A stretch of DNA of 64,000 nt from assembly GCA_902765395.1 (NCBI GenBank), contig CACWZP010000001.1, positions 124,001 to 188,000 of the forward strand, given 5' to 3'. Positions 50,401 to 58,243 of this stretch are shown here, piece by piece. How positions within the stretch are numbered: position 1 is the first letter of the stretch; each line of letters begins with the position of its first letter. Source of the stretch: an uncultured Eubacteriales bacterium (lineage in GTDB: Bacteria; Bacillota; Clostridia; Christensenellales; Aristaeellaceae). A program made the translations under genes and the position numbers. The notes under the pieces were generated by a model, which was not told where the DNA came from, made no database searches, and worked only from the letters and a program-made list of their open reading frames with translations.

Positions 50401-52767
50401 GCCGTGGTCGATCAGCTCTCCCACGCATTTGGCGGCTTGCTTCCAGTTCAGCTTCACAACGGCGCTTGGGTTTGTGATGTCGCCACGCTTGAGGACGATC
50501 CCCTTGCTGTCGTAATCCGCCCAGCTGTCGTCCGCGCCGGAAAGCGCGTGGGAGCTGCCTCCGATGCCATAGGCTTCTTTCAGATATGCGGCCCGCTCGT
50601 CCTGGGTGTGCGGTTCGGTGAAGTAGCGATAGGTGCGCTCTTTGGAGCCGGAGTAGCTTCCGCCTCTGGTGAGGAAAGCGTCGATTTCATCCTGCGTGAT
50701 GAACGTCTCCGGCATAGCGGGCATCGGGAAGTCGCCGGTAAACTCTATGGTCGGTCTGCGCAGAGCCTGGGCGTCTGCTTTGAGCCTGCCCAGGTCATGC
50801 CAGCGTCGCCTGTCGCTCGGTGCGCTGTTTGCCCGGTCAATATCGTCCTCCAGCCTGGCGATCAGCATATCGCGGGAGGTGGGCTCGATCAGCATCCCGG
50901 CGATCTGGCCGCTTTCATCGGGATAGGTTCCTCTGTCCCATAGGGGACGGGCGTCCGGCATATCGTCGCGGTAGGCGTCGCAAATGCGGTTGGCGATTTC
51001 CCGCCGTTCGATCTGATCCACAAAGCCTAATTCATCATTGGACATATACCGGCCCAAATCCAGCAGTTCCCGGATGCGAGCTGCGGCCTGCTCATAGGGG
51101 ATAAGGGTCGCGTCCTGGGTGCGTGCCGTCGTACCCTGGCTGATGCGGATGCCCTCCGCGTTCCACCATACGGCATACTGCTTGCCATCCAGCATGAAGC
51201 CTCTGCCGCCTGTCTTGTATTCCCGAATCAGGAAAGCGCGGTTTTCCTCCGCAGGGAAGTCCTTCTTGAAATGCGCGGCAATTCGGTAACGGCTGTTCCC
51301 TTGATTGCTTCCCAGCACCAGCGCCTGGTCTATGACCTCCTGGGGCAGTCCGAAGGCGGGTGAGGAGAACATGGAGATCTGCTGGGCAGGCTGCGAGGGC
51401 GTAAAAAAGGAGCTGCGCTCTTCGCGTAGCTCCCATCCTCTGTCGCCCAGCTCGAAGACCATTGAGTTTAAGCGTATACCACCGTTTCCCTCACGATCTC
51501 CTCCGCCTGGGCCTTTAGGCTGTTCATCCGTTGAATCCAGCCCAGCGGATCGCTGTTCTTGTCCGGCATCGGCTCGGCCTGCTGCATCTGATTCACCAGC
51601 TCTTCGACCTTCGCCTTCGCCTGTTCGTTCACGTCCATCAGGTGCTGCTTCAGCGTCCCCTCCATGCTCATCCGAGCGTAGGTCGCCTTGCGGTGCTGCT
51701 GGAGGTAGTCCCTCCGCATCCCGCCGTACTTCCCGATGTTGCCCTCCGGTTGCTTCGGGAACGTCAGCACCGGATCGAGCATCCCGTCCGGGCTCTCCCT
51801 GTACTGAATCTCCGGCCACTGGATCGCCATGTTCATCCTCCCTTTCTGTCGGTGTCGGCTCGGCGGCCTCCACGTTGGGCGGCTCGCCTCGATCTCCGTC
51901 AGTCGGTTCCGAAGGAACCTGCAAGGAAGTATTAATAGACTGACTTTGACTTAATCCGTCACCCATATTATTCCACATTCCGGCTCGGTTGTCAAGGGTC
52001 TTTTCGGCGGTTTTCGGATTGTTCCGCTCCGCCGCCTTGACGCCGCGCTCGATCTCCCGCAGCACAGTCCCCGCGATCTCATGGGCGGCCTGCCCGATGG
52101 CGATCTGCGTGCCCCAGCTGGTAAAGAAGTCGATGTCGCCCAGCAGCCCCTCCGCGTCCACGCCCTCCGGCATCGGAAGGTTCAGGCGATAGGAGGCGAT
52201 GACATAGGCGCTGTTGCAGGCAAGATTGGCGAACGTGCTTTCCGCCAGCTGCTCGTCCATGTCCGCCATCGGGCCGTCCACGCGGGCATCTTGAAAGTCG
52301 TTCTGGTACCCGCCGGCGATCTCCGCCGTCGCCTCCATGATGGCGCTGTACAGCGTGAGGCTGGGGTCGCTTGCGTCCGCTTCGATCCCCCAGCGGCTGG
52401 TCAGGGCATCCTCCAACACGCTCCGCTGATCCTCCCGCAGCTGCCAGATCTGCGGCAGGCGGTTGGGGCGGGCGTTGATGTCCGAGATGTCGAACACGCG
52501 CAGGGTCTGGTAGGGATTGTTGGGATCGATGGCGTGGATGGCCTTGCTGCCCTTGCGAATCCAAAGGTTGTGGCGATTCCACTGCTGCATGGTGGCGCAG
52601 GCCACGGCATCCGGCCGCTGCGAGGAGATCAGCAGCGCGTTTTCAAAGGAGTATTTGTAAAACGGAGCCACTGAGCGCAGCAGCTCCATCCAGTTTTCAG
52701 GGGTTTGTGTCGCTTCGTGCAGCGCGACCATCGCGCTCTCGTGAAGCTGTGCGGCCTTTACAGCCAA
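44455..52767 (-). CDS. Giant ArdC-like/N6-methylase/SNF2-type helicase fusion protein
   Basis: 2770 residues from a TTG at 52767 behind GAGGTGA. Residues 1-250 resemble the ArdC/LtrC N-terminal domain; about 270-430 is a low-complexity linker; several small element-type domains follow; an adenine-methylase-like domain has motif I ILEPSCGVGNFFG near 1283 and NVPFG near 1347 in the NPPY position; and a superfamily 2 helicase has VGAGKT near 1960, DEAH near 2120 and QQRDGRILRQG near 2455. It ends in a coiled coil. Such proteins are hallmarks of Tn1549-like elements and may protect or process incoming DNA. Whether the methylase is active is uncertain, since NVPFG is not the usual NPPY/F. Confidence 0.85.
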   Translation of the reverse strand: MAVKAAQLHESAMVALHEATQTPENWMELLRSVAPFYKYSFENALLISSQRPDAVACATMQQWNRHNLWIRKGSKAIHAIDPNNPYQTLRVFDISDINARPNRLPQIWQLREDQRSVLEDALTSRWGIEADASDPSLTLYSAIMEATAEIAGGYQNDFQDARVDGPMADMDEQLAESTFANLACNSAYVIASYRLNLPMPEGVDAEGLLGDIDFFTSWGTQIAIGQAAHEIAGTVLREIERGVKAAERNNPKTAEKTLDNRAGMWNNMGDGLSQSQSINTSLQVPSEPTDGDRGEPPNVEAAEPTPTEREDEHGDPVAGDSVQGEPGRDARSGADVPEATGGQHREVRRDAEGLPPAAPQGDLRSDEHGGDAEAAPDGRERTGEGEGRRAGESDAAGRADAGQEQRSAGLDSTDEQPKGPGGGDREGNGGIRLNSMVFELGDRGWELREERSSFFTPSQPAQQISMFSSPAFGLPQEVIDQALVLGSNQGNSRYRIAAHFKKDFPAEENRAFLIREYKTGGRGFMLDGKQYAVWWNAEGIRISQGTTARTQDATLIPYEQAAARIRELLDLGRYMSNDELGFVDQIERREIANRICDAYRDDMPDARPLWDRGTYPDESGQIAGMLIEPTSRDMLIARLEDDIDRANSAPSDRRRWHDLGRLKADAQALRRPTIEFTGDFPMPAMPETFITQDEIDAFLTRGGSYSGSKERTYRYFTEPHTQDERAAYLKEAYGIGGSSHALSGADDSWADYDSKGIVLKRGDITNPSAVVKLNWKQAAKCVGELIDHGWFLTAAEMDRYMQNHLEEPITIEPEPAEGADAYSPASTEQQTAAVSPSEQTWVSDMLEQHRDDLLRRVTESPDYPKALGSPDEGNFRMEVDSIIEGIAAGLAAEDIDLYRAYCDYPEFRDGLHEYILEQTVQDYQRQAAEHPELHREAAQPAEEEPARPQLEPNDAPEVQAAMAEYNQQKHLHPDSIVLVQVGSHYETYGEDAALVQRALPHAEYTRIFDGKHPVAMSGFDPASQWRYYLKQLCDQGNSVLLRGLSESGEYETVQDVRAEEYVPIGATLKIEGHDFQVDSVNRMTATVSLRDMTMFASGYPLFRNEPIEYVHDLLDEQDYFFSEHWRQLSAERVSNDTQDASEPTVSSDTPIDEDGRVSTDTTQEPAVTNYRIHDDHLGEGGQRTKADRNIEAVRTLKTIESEGRGATAAEQETLAQYVGWGGIPQIFDEANGDWSDRRETLKSLLTEDEYKAARASTLNAHYTSPTVIRAIYQGLENLGFRRGNILEPSCGVGNFFGMLPEAMQDSKLTGVELDSITGRIAQKLYPEAKISVQGFESAPFLDSFFDAAVGNVPFGAYSLPDTRYDKYHFRIHDYFFAKALDKVRPGGIVAFITSKGTMDKQDSSVRRYIAQRADLLGAIRLPNTAFKANAGTDVTTDILFLQKRKNPIDIEPSWIHVGTDENGVPVNAYFLENPDMLLGTMSFDDSMYGSEKDTTCHAIPGAELSEQLAHAIQNIQGQYVERTVDAPVQDDSQIPADPAVPNFSYAIQDGKIYYRRNEWMEKQTLSAPDERRMRGMIALRDTTRQLIQAQLAGADDQVVGTLQIELNERYDDFTKQYGLLSSRKNAQVFGEDDGYYLLTSLEILDDEHKLERKADMFTRRTIAVSRPIDHVDTAPEALAVSMAERAMVDLDFMADLTGMDKDKLIDELTGLIYQNPIGNPGPYEQWQTADEYLSGDIRQKLKAAEAAVEFQEGGERFKPNIEALQAVVPKDLEPHEIGVRLGATWIPASDITDFVHELLNTPYYLRRRIQAEFVPLTGTWNITNKTVDLNNVVANTQYGTDRRNAYRIIEDSLNLRDVRVFDTVLDENGREKRVLNQKETILAQQKQTAIREAFQDWIWRDPNRRERLCRVYNDTYNCIRPREYDGSHLRFSGMNPELQLRPHQKNAVARVLYGGNTLLAHTVGAGKTAVMVASVMEKMRIGLGHKALIAVPNHLTEQTAAEFLRFFPAAKVLVATRKDFEKQNRKRFVGRIATGDYDAIIMGHSQFERIPISRERQREMLEAQIQEIVDGIEELKYSRGERFSIKEMERTKKSLETRLKKLNSDENKDSVVTFEELGVDMLYVDEAHGYKNLACITKMRNVAGINTVEAKKSSDMYMKCRYISELTGDRGVVFATGTPISNSMTELFTMQRYLQHTELQRRGLAHFDSWAANFGETQTAIELAPEGTGYRLKTRFAKFFNLPELMAMFKQVADIQTPDMLNLPVPELKGGKTQNIKTEASEYQKEMVAQLAERAEKIRQGGVDPHEDNMLNVTNDGRLLALDARLIDPTLPDDPNSKVNTCVREIMRIYKEGDPERLTQLVFCDLSTPRTERVDGVFDDVYHDLRRKLIREGIPENEIAFIHDANTEQQKDDLFAKVRKGAVRVLIGSTAKMGAGTNVQTKLKALHHLDCPWRPSDLQQRDGRILRQGNGNKEVEVLRYITQDTFDAYSYQLVENKQKFISQIFTSKSPARGAEDLDEMALSYAEVKALAAGNPAIREKMDLDVQVARLKLLKSNWQSERYRLERRVSTELPTEITRLEHQIDHLNKDMQIYEQHRPSEEGGFSITLMGSTYDKRVEAGEKLTRLSELVPLGEVMKVGEYCGFTLRIRRPEMMSPPKLEIEGEGTYMAELGESVLGNITRVENLAKGMVAAKEKAEAQLANAKEQLKATKEELARPWAQEQELKEKSERLAQLNVELDVGGRDNSAAAMGDDDEEPEREAPSRERTAVR
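51468..51830 (-). CDS. TnpV-like small protein encoded in another frame inside the giant gene
   Basis: 120 residues from the ATG at 51830, behind AAAGGGAGG at 6-nt spacing. It matches the TnpV pattern: PVLTFPKQPEGNIGKYG, YLQQHRKATYARM, LKQHLMDVNEQAKAKVEELVNQM, then LGWIQRMNSLKAQAEEIV ending VVYA. It lies in the same direction as, but out of frame with, the 2770-residue protein, inside its low-complexity linker (about residues 313-433 of that protein). Both frames are fully open. TnpV is encoded by some clostridial transposons; its role is unknown. Confidence 0.7.
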   Translation of the reverse strand: MAIQWPEIQYRESPDGMLDPVLTFPKQPEGNIGKYGGMRRDYLQQHRKATYARMSMEGTLKQHLMDVNEQAKAKVEELVNQMQQAEPMPDKNSDPLGWIQRMNSLKAQAEEIVRETVVYA

Positions 52768-52799
52768 CGGTGATCACCTCGATTACTTTGGTTCATTAT

Positions 52800-52961
52800 C
52801 TATTCTCCTGTCAGTTCTTTTTGTCGTTCTTCGCGTTTTCGCCTCTGTTCGATGTACGCCTCCGATTGGCGCTCATAATCGCTTCCTACAATAAGACAGG
52901 CATAGCACATCAGGGCGAGGAACAGCGCGATCAGTATGAGTAAGATGACCAATGGGTTCAT
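52800..52961 (-). CDS. Very small membrane protein (53 aa)
   Basis: ATG at 52961, TAG at 52802-52800. A single membrane helix (about 4-25, LVILLILIALFLALMCYACLIV) is followed by a highly charged tail (ERQSEAYIEQRRKREERQ). GGAGAG lies about 11 nt upstream, near the stop of the prepilin-peptidase gene. It fills the gap between that gene and the giant gene on the same strand. Function unknown. Confidence 0.6.
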   Translation of the reverse strand: MNPLVILLILIALFLALMCYACLIVGSDYERQSEAYIEQRRKREERQKELTGE

Positions 52962-52977
52962 GTCCGGCTGATCTCTC

Positions 52978-53433
52978 CTATCTGAAAATGGCGAGCGCGT
53001 ACTGCGCCGCCAGCGTCGCGGCGCCTCCCAGCGCCAGGGATGGGGCGAGAGGAATCCGCTTTTCGGTAATACCTTTCTTCCACAGGAGGCTGTATATACC
53101 GGCCACGCCGAGAATCAGGCAGGACACCGAGCAGGAGATGACCGTCATATTGATCCCCATATAGAAGCACATCAGCGCCATCAGCTTCACGTCCCCGCCT
53201 CCAATGAAGCCCCTGTGCCAGAAGATGAGCAGCAGCACAAACACGGGAAAAGCGCACAGATAGGGCCAAACGGCCTGACCCGCGCCGATGGAATAGCCGA
53301 ATTGCAGCAGTCCCGGCAGCGCGACGCTCCACAGGAACAGTCCCGGGATTTCATGGATGCGGCGGTCGCTGTCCGCGCAGAGCAGCAGCGCTGCCACAAA
53401 GGACACATCCATGACGATCTTGAACGCGCTCAT
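52978..53433 (-). CDS. tadV: Prepilin peptidase (TadV/CpaA-like, A24)
   Basis: 151 residues with five or six membrane helices. The aspartic protease motif GGGDVKLM near residue 78 and an earlier Asp (SDRRIHEIP near 24) are those of A24 prepilin peptidases. It cleaves the leader of the Flp-like pilins encoded at 57.8-59.1 kb. Placed in the Tad pilus operon. Confidence 0.88.
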   Translation of the reverse strand: MSAFKIVMDVSFVAALLLCADSDRRIHEIPGLFLWSVALPGLLQFGYSIGAGQAVWPYLCAFPVFVLLLIFWHRGFIGGGDVKLMALMCFYMGINMTVISCSVSCLILGVAGIYSLLWKKGITEKRIPLAPSLALGGAATLAAQYALAIFR

Positions 53434-53439
53434 GGGTGC

Positions 53440-56400
53440 CTACCTCCCCTGGATGGCCGTCACCCGGTCATACATATCGCCCAGGATGTCCACGCTGCCC
53501 GCATCGTACCAATACATCTGCCCCGCGGGGGACCATGCGTAGAACGCCTGGGACAGCACGGTGTATTGCCCGTCCGGGAACCACAGCGGCGTGTAGTGAA
53601 GCCGGCTGCCGCTCTCTGACCACGGATTGACGGCATATCGCCATTGGGTGTTCTTGTCGCCGGACGAACCGGCGCTGATCTCCAGCGCGTCGAACACGCT
53701 GCTCCACTTGGAATACTGCCCGTAGCCCGCCTCCGGGCTGAACACCCATGCCATCTGAACACCCACCAGCTTTTCGGGATGATCGTAGTTGGTGGTGAGC
53801 TGGGTGCGCAGCGCGACCTGCACGCCAAACCCGGACTCCATGCGCTTCGGCTCGGCGGGATAGGCAATTCGCGGGTCCGGCGCGAGGGCGAACACGGTTT
53901 GCAGCCTTGCCCAGTAGGTTTTGGTCACATAGGAGCCACCCTCATAGCGCACCTCTTGCCAGATATGGTAATCTGAATTGGTAGTGTCGGGAATGGGAAG
54001 CAGGCCCCGGGTCTTGTAGGTCTGCTCCAAGTCCGACAGGTCCGGGTCAAGCACGACACCGGCTGGCACCGCCAAGATCTGAACCGACTTGCTCAGGCCA
54101 TTGTTGTTCTCGTTGCCCTCCGGGATAGCGTTGTAGGGGTCGACGACAAAGGCCAGCGAGGTCGTGCCCGTGGTCGCGGGCAGCTGAATCCTGAACACCG
54201 CCAGATTGCTGCCGTTGCCGGGCATGGGTATGACTTCCTCATATCGCTTGCCGCCGAGGGTCAGGCGCACCGTGACCTCCGGCACCGCGCGCTTGGTGTA
54301 GTTCACCACGGTGGCCGTGACCACCGCCTCCTTGCCCGCGTACCAGTTCTGCGCGTTGGTGGCGATGATCGCAAGATCCGGCGGGATGGGCTTGACCGCC
54401 AGCGTGCTGGTCAGGGTGTTGTTGTTCTCATTGGATTCGGTGATCTCGTTGGTGGGGTCGGTGGTCGCGGTGGCAGTGACGGTCATGCGCTCAAGTGTCT
54501 CCGGCGCGATGAAATCGAACGTCACCTGGGCGGCGCTGCCCACGGCGATCATGCCCGTGGTCTTGGTCTCTGAGAAGAAGTCACCCAATACCAACCGCAG
54601 CTTGGAGCTGTTCACGGCCTTGGAGCCCTGGTTCACCACCGTGACGGTCACGCGGCCCGTCTCGTCCTCGGTGTACTCGTTCTTGTTGGCCTGGATCTTG
54701 GTGACGGTCAGGTCGGGCAGCGGATTGGAGACCGAGAAGCTGCCGTTTCGGGAGTTGTTGTTCTCATTCGATTCCGCGATCTGATTGTCGGGGTCCGCCG
54801 TCGCGGTGATGGCGAAGGTCTTGTCCCCGATGACGTAGGGCGCGGTGAAGGTGAATGCCACCGTCGTGGAGCCTCCTGCCGCCAGCGCAGGGACATTCTT
54901 CGTCTGCGCGGTGATGCCATCGCCCGACAGCCGCAGCTTGCTGGCCGGACAGGGCACGATGCCGTTGTTTTTGACCGTGGCGGTGATCGTCACCGTCTCG
55001 TTGGGCTTGTACTTCGCCGCGTCCGCTATGAGGTTTGTGATAGTCAGATCGGGCTTCTCCCCGATGATCGTCACGCTGCCGATGCCGGTGTTGTTGCTCT
55101 CGTTGCTCTCCGTGACGGCGTGGGTGGAATCCGCGACAACAGTAAGTGTCTTGTTCTGCGTGGAGGTCAGGATCGGCGCGGTGAACGTCCACCGAAGCGT
55201 CTTGGTCGCGCCGACTGCCAGCCCCGTCATGGTCTGCGTCTGCGCACTCATGCCCTGGGGCGTGAAGGAGACTACGAAGGTCCCCGCGTCCTTGTCCCCG
55301 CTGTTCTTGATGACGGAGTTGACCACCACGGTGCTGCCCGCCGTGTAGCTGGGCTGCTCCGGCGTGACAGAGGTGACTGTGAGATCGGGGTATTTGCGAG
55401 CGATCACCGATACGGACGTGGTCGCTGTGTTGTTGTTCTCGTTGCTCTCCAACACGTTCCCGTCACAGTCCGCGTAGCCAGTCAAGGTGAGTGTGCAGGG
55501 CGATGCCGGGGCTGTCCAGGTCCAGGTCAGCGTGGTAAACGCGCCGACGTTCAGTCCGCCGCAATAGGCTTTTGCGGACGCGCCGTTGGAGCCAGTCAGG
55601 GAGGTATAGAACGCGCCGCTGGCGGCGCTTCCCTGGTTTTTCACCGTAGCCGATATGGTCATGCTGTCCTCGACGGTGTAGCTGCTCGCGTTCGTCGTGA
55701 GCGCGGTGATCACCAGGTCGGGATAGGACGGCGCAACGACCGTCACCGATGTGGACGCGGTGTTGTTATTCTCGTTGCTCTCGTCAATCCCGCCCAAACT
55801 GTCCGCCTTGCCGTTCAGCGTCACGGTCTGCGCCGTGGAGGGGGCCGTGAACTCAAAGGAAACCGTCTGGGAGGCGCCAACCGCGAGGCTGTCGATATAG
55901 GAATAGTGGGTCAGGTCGCCCATCGTCAGGCCGACATCAAAGCGCCCCACCGCTGCCGCGCCCTGGTTCTTGACCGTCGCGGAGAAGGTCATATTCTCGC
56001 CGGTCAGGTAGGTGGTCTTTCCAGGCGTGAGCGAGGTGATGATCAGGTCGGGCTTCGGCGTTTCAAAGGCTCCCGTGGTGACGGTGAAGGTCTTGGTGAC
56101 AACCTCCGTGTACCAGGAGGTGCCGATGCGCACGGTCACGACGCGCTGGAAGCTGGCATTGCTGTTGTGCCCGATGGCGGCGATATTGGCCCGGCAGCGG
56201 TCATCCTTGCCCGTGACCGTCAGCGTGTAGGTCTTGTTGGCCGCGGCCGCCGACGCGGGAATGCTGATCGTGACGGTTTCCGTCTTTGTTCCCGTGTAGC
56301 CCGTGACCGTCGAATCGGCGGGCAGCGCCGAGGTGTCCAACGTGTAGCCCCCGCGCAGGTTCGTGACCGTGATCGACGTGGAGCCGGAGAACACGCTGCC

Positions 56401-57015
56401 AGAGCGCGCCGCGGAGACGTTGGTCGCGCCGAGGCCGACATCATGGGTGATGGTCTGCTGCGCCCTGGCCTTGATGAGCAGCTCCACCGAGAATTGGAGC
56501 GCGGGGATGTAGCTTGCGTCCCGAGCGCGAATCTTCTTCGTGATCGTTCCAGACGCCGCCAGTGTGCGCAGCTGTGCGTCCGTGAAGCTGCCGAGGTTGG
56601 TCTGGTTGTAGAACTCGCTGTCGCCGCACTCCGAGAGCCAGAAGCGGACGGCGTTCGCCGTGGCGTACTCCGCCTGGGCCGCCGTCAGACCGCCGGTCTC
56701 CCAGGGATAGCCGTTGGTGAGGATGATCTGCAAGCCCTTCTTGACCTTGTCCGAATAGTTGTCGTAGAGGTCGTCCAGCTTGTAGGTCTCGGAGTTCGGC
56801 ACGGACTTTTTGTGCTGGAGGCAGTAGGCCACATAGGTGGAGGATAGCCGGTGCTGGGCCGTTTTCAGTTCATTCCACGCCTTTGACGTGGCGTTGTAGG
56901 CGTCAAAGAGGTTGGTAGTGGTCTTGGTCGTCACCTTGCCCGTCGCGGCATAGGCCGGAATGGCCGCCAATGCCAGCGCCAGCAGCAGAAGGAGTATGAG
57001 TATTCTCTTTTTCAT
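53440..57015 (-). CDS. Large surface protein with degenerate thioester domain and CARDB repeats
   Basis: 1191 residues. Signal peptide 1-23 (AYA-A). Residues 30-190 resemble a TQxA thioester adhesin domain with Cys65 (AYCLQ), but the Gln position reads Ala120 (ATANAVRFW). From about 330 to 930 there are six CARDB-type beta-sandwich repeats, each marked by an S-N-E-N-N-N-type segment (for example DESNENNNT, LESNENNNT, TESNESNNT). No LPXTG anchor or C-terminal membrane helix is seen, so attachment may be through the pilus. It probably acts as an adhesin for the Tad pilus of this element. Confidence 0.75.
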   Translation of the reverse strand: MKKRILILLLLLALALAAIPAYAATGKVTTKTTTNLFDAYNATSKAWNELKTAQHRLSSTYVAYCLQHKKSVPNSETYKLDDLYDNYSDKVKKGLQIILTNGYPWETGGLTAAQAEYATANAVRFWLSECGDSEFYNQTNLGSFTDAQLRTLAASGTITKKIRARDASYIPALQFSVELLIKARAQQTITHDVGLGATNVSAARSGSVFSGSTSITVTNLRGGYTLDTSALPADSTVTGYTGTKTETVTISIPASAAAANKTYTLTVTGKDDRCRANIAAIGHNSNASFQRVVTVRIGTSWYTEVVTKTFTVTTGAFETPKPDLIITSLTPGKTTYLTGENMTFSATVKNQGAAAVGRFDVGLTMGDLTHYSYIDSLAVGASQTVSFEFTAPSTAQTVTLNGKADSLGGIDESNENNNTASTSVTVVAPSYPDLVITALTTNASSYTVEDSMTISATVKNQGSAASGAFYTSLTGSNGASAKAYCGGLNVGAFTTLTWTWTAPASPCTLTLTGYADCDGNVLESNENNNTATTSVSVIARKYPDLTVTSVTPEQPSYTAGSTVVVNSVIKNSGDKDAGTFVVSFTPQGMSAQTQTMTGLAVGATKTLRWTFTAPILTSTQNKTLTVVADSTHAVTESNESNNTGIGSVTIIGEKPDLTITNLIADAAKYKPNETVTITATVKNNGIVPCPASKLRLSGDGITAQTKNVPALAAGGSTTVAFTFTAPYVIGDKTFAITATADPDNQIAESNENNNSRNGSFSVSNPLPDLTVTKIQANKNEYTEDETGRVTVTVVNQGSKAVNSSKLRLVLGDFFSETKTTGMIAVGSAAQVTFDFIAPETLERMTVTATATTDPTNEITESNENNNTLTSTLAVKPIPPDLAIIATNAQNWYAGKEAVVTATVVNYTKRAVPEVTVRLTLGGKRYEEVIPMPGNGSNLAVFRIQLPATTGTTSLAFVVDPYNAIPEGNENNNGLSKSVQILAVPAGVVLDPDLSDLEQTYKTRGLLPIPDTTNSDYHIWQEVRYEGGSYVTKTYWARLQTVFALAPDPRIAYPAEPKRMESGFGVQVALRTQLTTNYDHPEKLVGVQMAWVFSPEAGYGQYSKWSSVFDALEISAGSSGDKNTQWRYAVNPWSESGSRLHYTPLWFPDGQYTVLSQAFYAWSPAGQMYWYDAGSVDILGDMYDRVTAIQGR

Positions 57016-57753
57016 CTATCTGGCCTCTCCTTTCAGGGCATAGATGGGGTCATGTATGAGATCTTCCGGCCTGTGCCAGCCGGGAGGCCGCATGAATCGC
57101 TGCACCAACTCGAAGCCGAGGCTGTCGATGTACAGCGCGTGGCAGCCGCTGCGGGTCTGGTACACCAGCACATCGCTTACCGAAGGAGCGTACCCTTGGT
57201 AGCCAGTCGGCACTTCCAGGTGATAGCGTTTGCACACGTCCACCATCGCCTCGCCCGGCTGCACTGCCTCGGAGTAGATCAGGTCGTACTTGTCCATCGT
57301 CGGCTCCACGCCCAGCCGCTCCACCGTCTCCCGGCTTTTCAGGAAACAGGGGCGCAGCTCCTCGGTGTCCTTCATGCGCATGACGTGCAGCCTCTCCTCA
57401 AACGGGCGGGTCATGCAGTGTGCGTCCATCTGGCGGTGGATATCCAGGTTGGCGATCAGCAGGCTGACGGCGGCGATGCAGACATAGGGATCATGCTTCC
57501 ATTCGTCCATCTCCTGATAGTCCGATACCAGCACGTTTTCTTCGTCCAGCCGGTGAACAAGGTCAGTCTCCACACCGTTCTTCATCACGCCAAGGACGGA
57601 TTGTTGCTCGGCGGCGTATCCGTTGTAGATCGTGATGGCATTGGGAAGCGTCAGGTTATAGTTGGCGACAACGGCCTCGTTGTTCGATTCAGGGTTTCGG
57701 TTGCTGACCACATAGAAGGCCAGCTCGTTGTCCTTGAGCGTGGAATGATTCAT
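57016..57753 (-). CDS. YodL-like domain protein of the conjugative element (second copy type)
   Basis: 245 residues, cytoplasmic. The C-terminal part includes GYAPSVSDVLVYQTRSG and ALYIDSLGFELV, the same pattern as the protein at 42492. The N-terminal 120 residues have an AITIYNGY and LVHRLDEENVLV pattern of unknown meaning. AGGAGG lies before the ATG. It sits between pilin-like and adhesin genes, with the stop abutting the CARDB gene. Confidence 0.7.
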   Translation of the reverse strand: MNHSTLKDNELAFYVVSNRNPESNNEAVVANYNLTLPNAITIYNGYAAEQQSVLGVMKNGVETDLVHRLDEENVLVSDYQEMDEWKHDPYVCIAAVSLLIANLDIHRQMDAHCMTRPFEERLHVMRMKDTEELRPCFLKSRETVERLGVEPTMDKYDLIYSEAVQPGEAMVDVCKRYHLEVPTGYQGYAPSVSDVLVYQTRSGCHALYIDSLGFELVQRFMRPPGWHRPEDLIHDPIYALKGEAR

Positions 57754-57771
57754 ACTCGTACCTCCTGATAT

Positions 57772-58239
57772 TCAGTTGATGTATAGGATTTTTGCGTACA
57801 GGTCGATGGGAAACTGCACTGTCAGCTGATTGGCCAGCTTCCAGGGAAGCGGAATCGTCAGCGTGGCGGTCAGGTGCAGATTGGAACCGCTGACGCTGTA
57901 GCTCACGCTGGTCAGCCGGTAGGCCCAGCGCCCGTTTTCATACTTGGCCCAGCCATTGGCCTCCCGCGTCCAGCCCCGGTTCGTCAGGTTCTGCTCCAGC
58001 ACATTCACCACGGGCTGATACTGCACGTCCGTGATCACGTCGCGCAGCTTCGCGTTGTGGATGTTGCTGTCCAGGGTGATGGAGGCGCATCGGGTCAGCT
58101 CGTCCTCCACAGCGTAATACTTGGAGTAGAGCGCGTGGGCGTTGTACAGCACGGCGGCAAGCATAAAGAACATGAGGATGTAGAAAGCAACCCACATCTG
58201 CGCGCTGCCGCGGTTGTCCTTCGCAAAGCGTTTCAGCAT
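57772..58239 (-). CDS. TadE-like pseudopilin
   Basis: 155 residues from the ATG at 58239, behind AAGGGG. The N-terminus KRFAKDNRGSAQMWVAFYILMFFMLAAVLYNAH is a basic leader with a Gly cleavage site and one hydrophobic helix, as in TadE-type pilins. The extracytoplasmic domain is about 120 residues. One of three pilin-like proteins with the same K/R-D-x-x-G leader in the operon. Confidence 0.75.
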   Translation of the reverse strand: MLKRFAKDNRGSAQMWVAFYILMFFMLAAVLYNAHALYSKYYAVEDELTRCASITLDSNIHNAKLRDVITDVQYQPVVNVLEQNLTNRGWTREANGWAKYENGRWAYRLTSVSYSVSGSNLHLTATLTIPLPWKLANQLTVQFPIDLYAKILYIN

Positions 58240-58243
58240 ACCG

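Noticed and set aside
53440-57015. CARDB repeats as a recombination-prone DNA repeat array
   Set aside because: The repeats are protein-level; DNA identity between them is low apart from the short Asn-rich codons.
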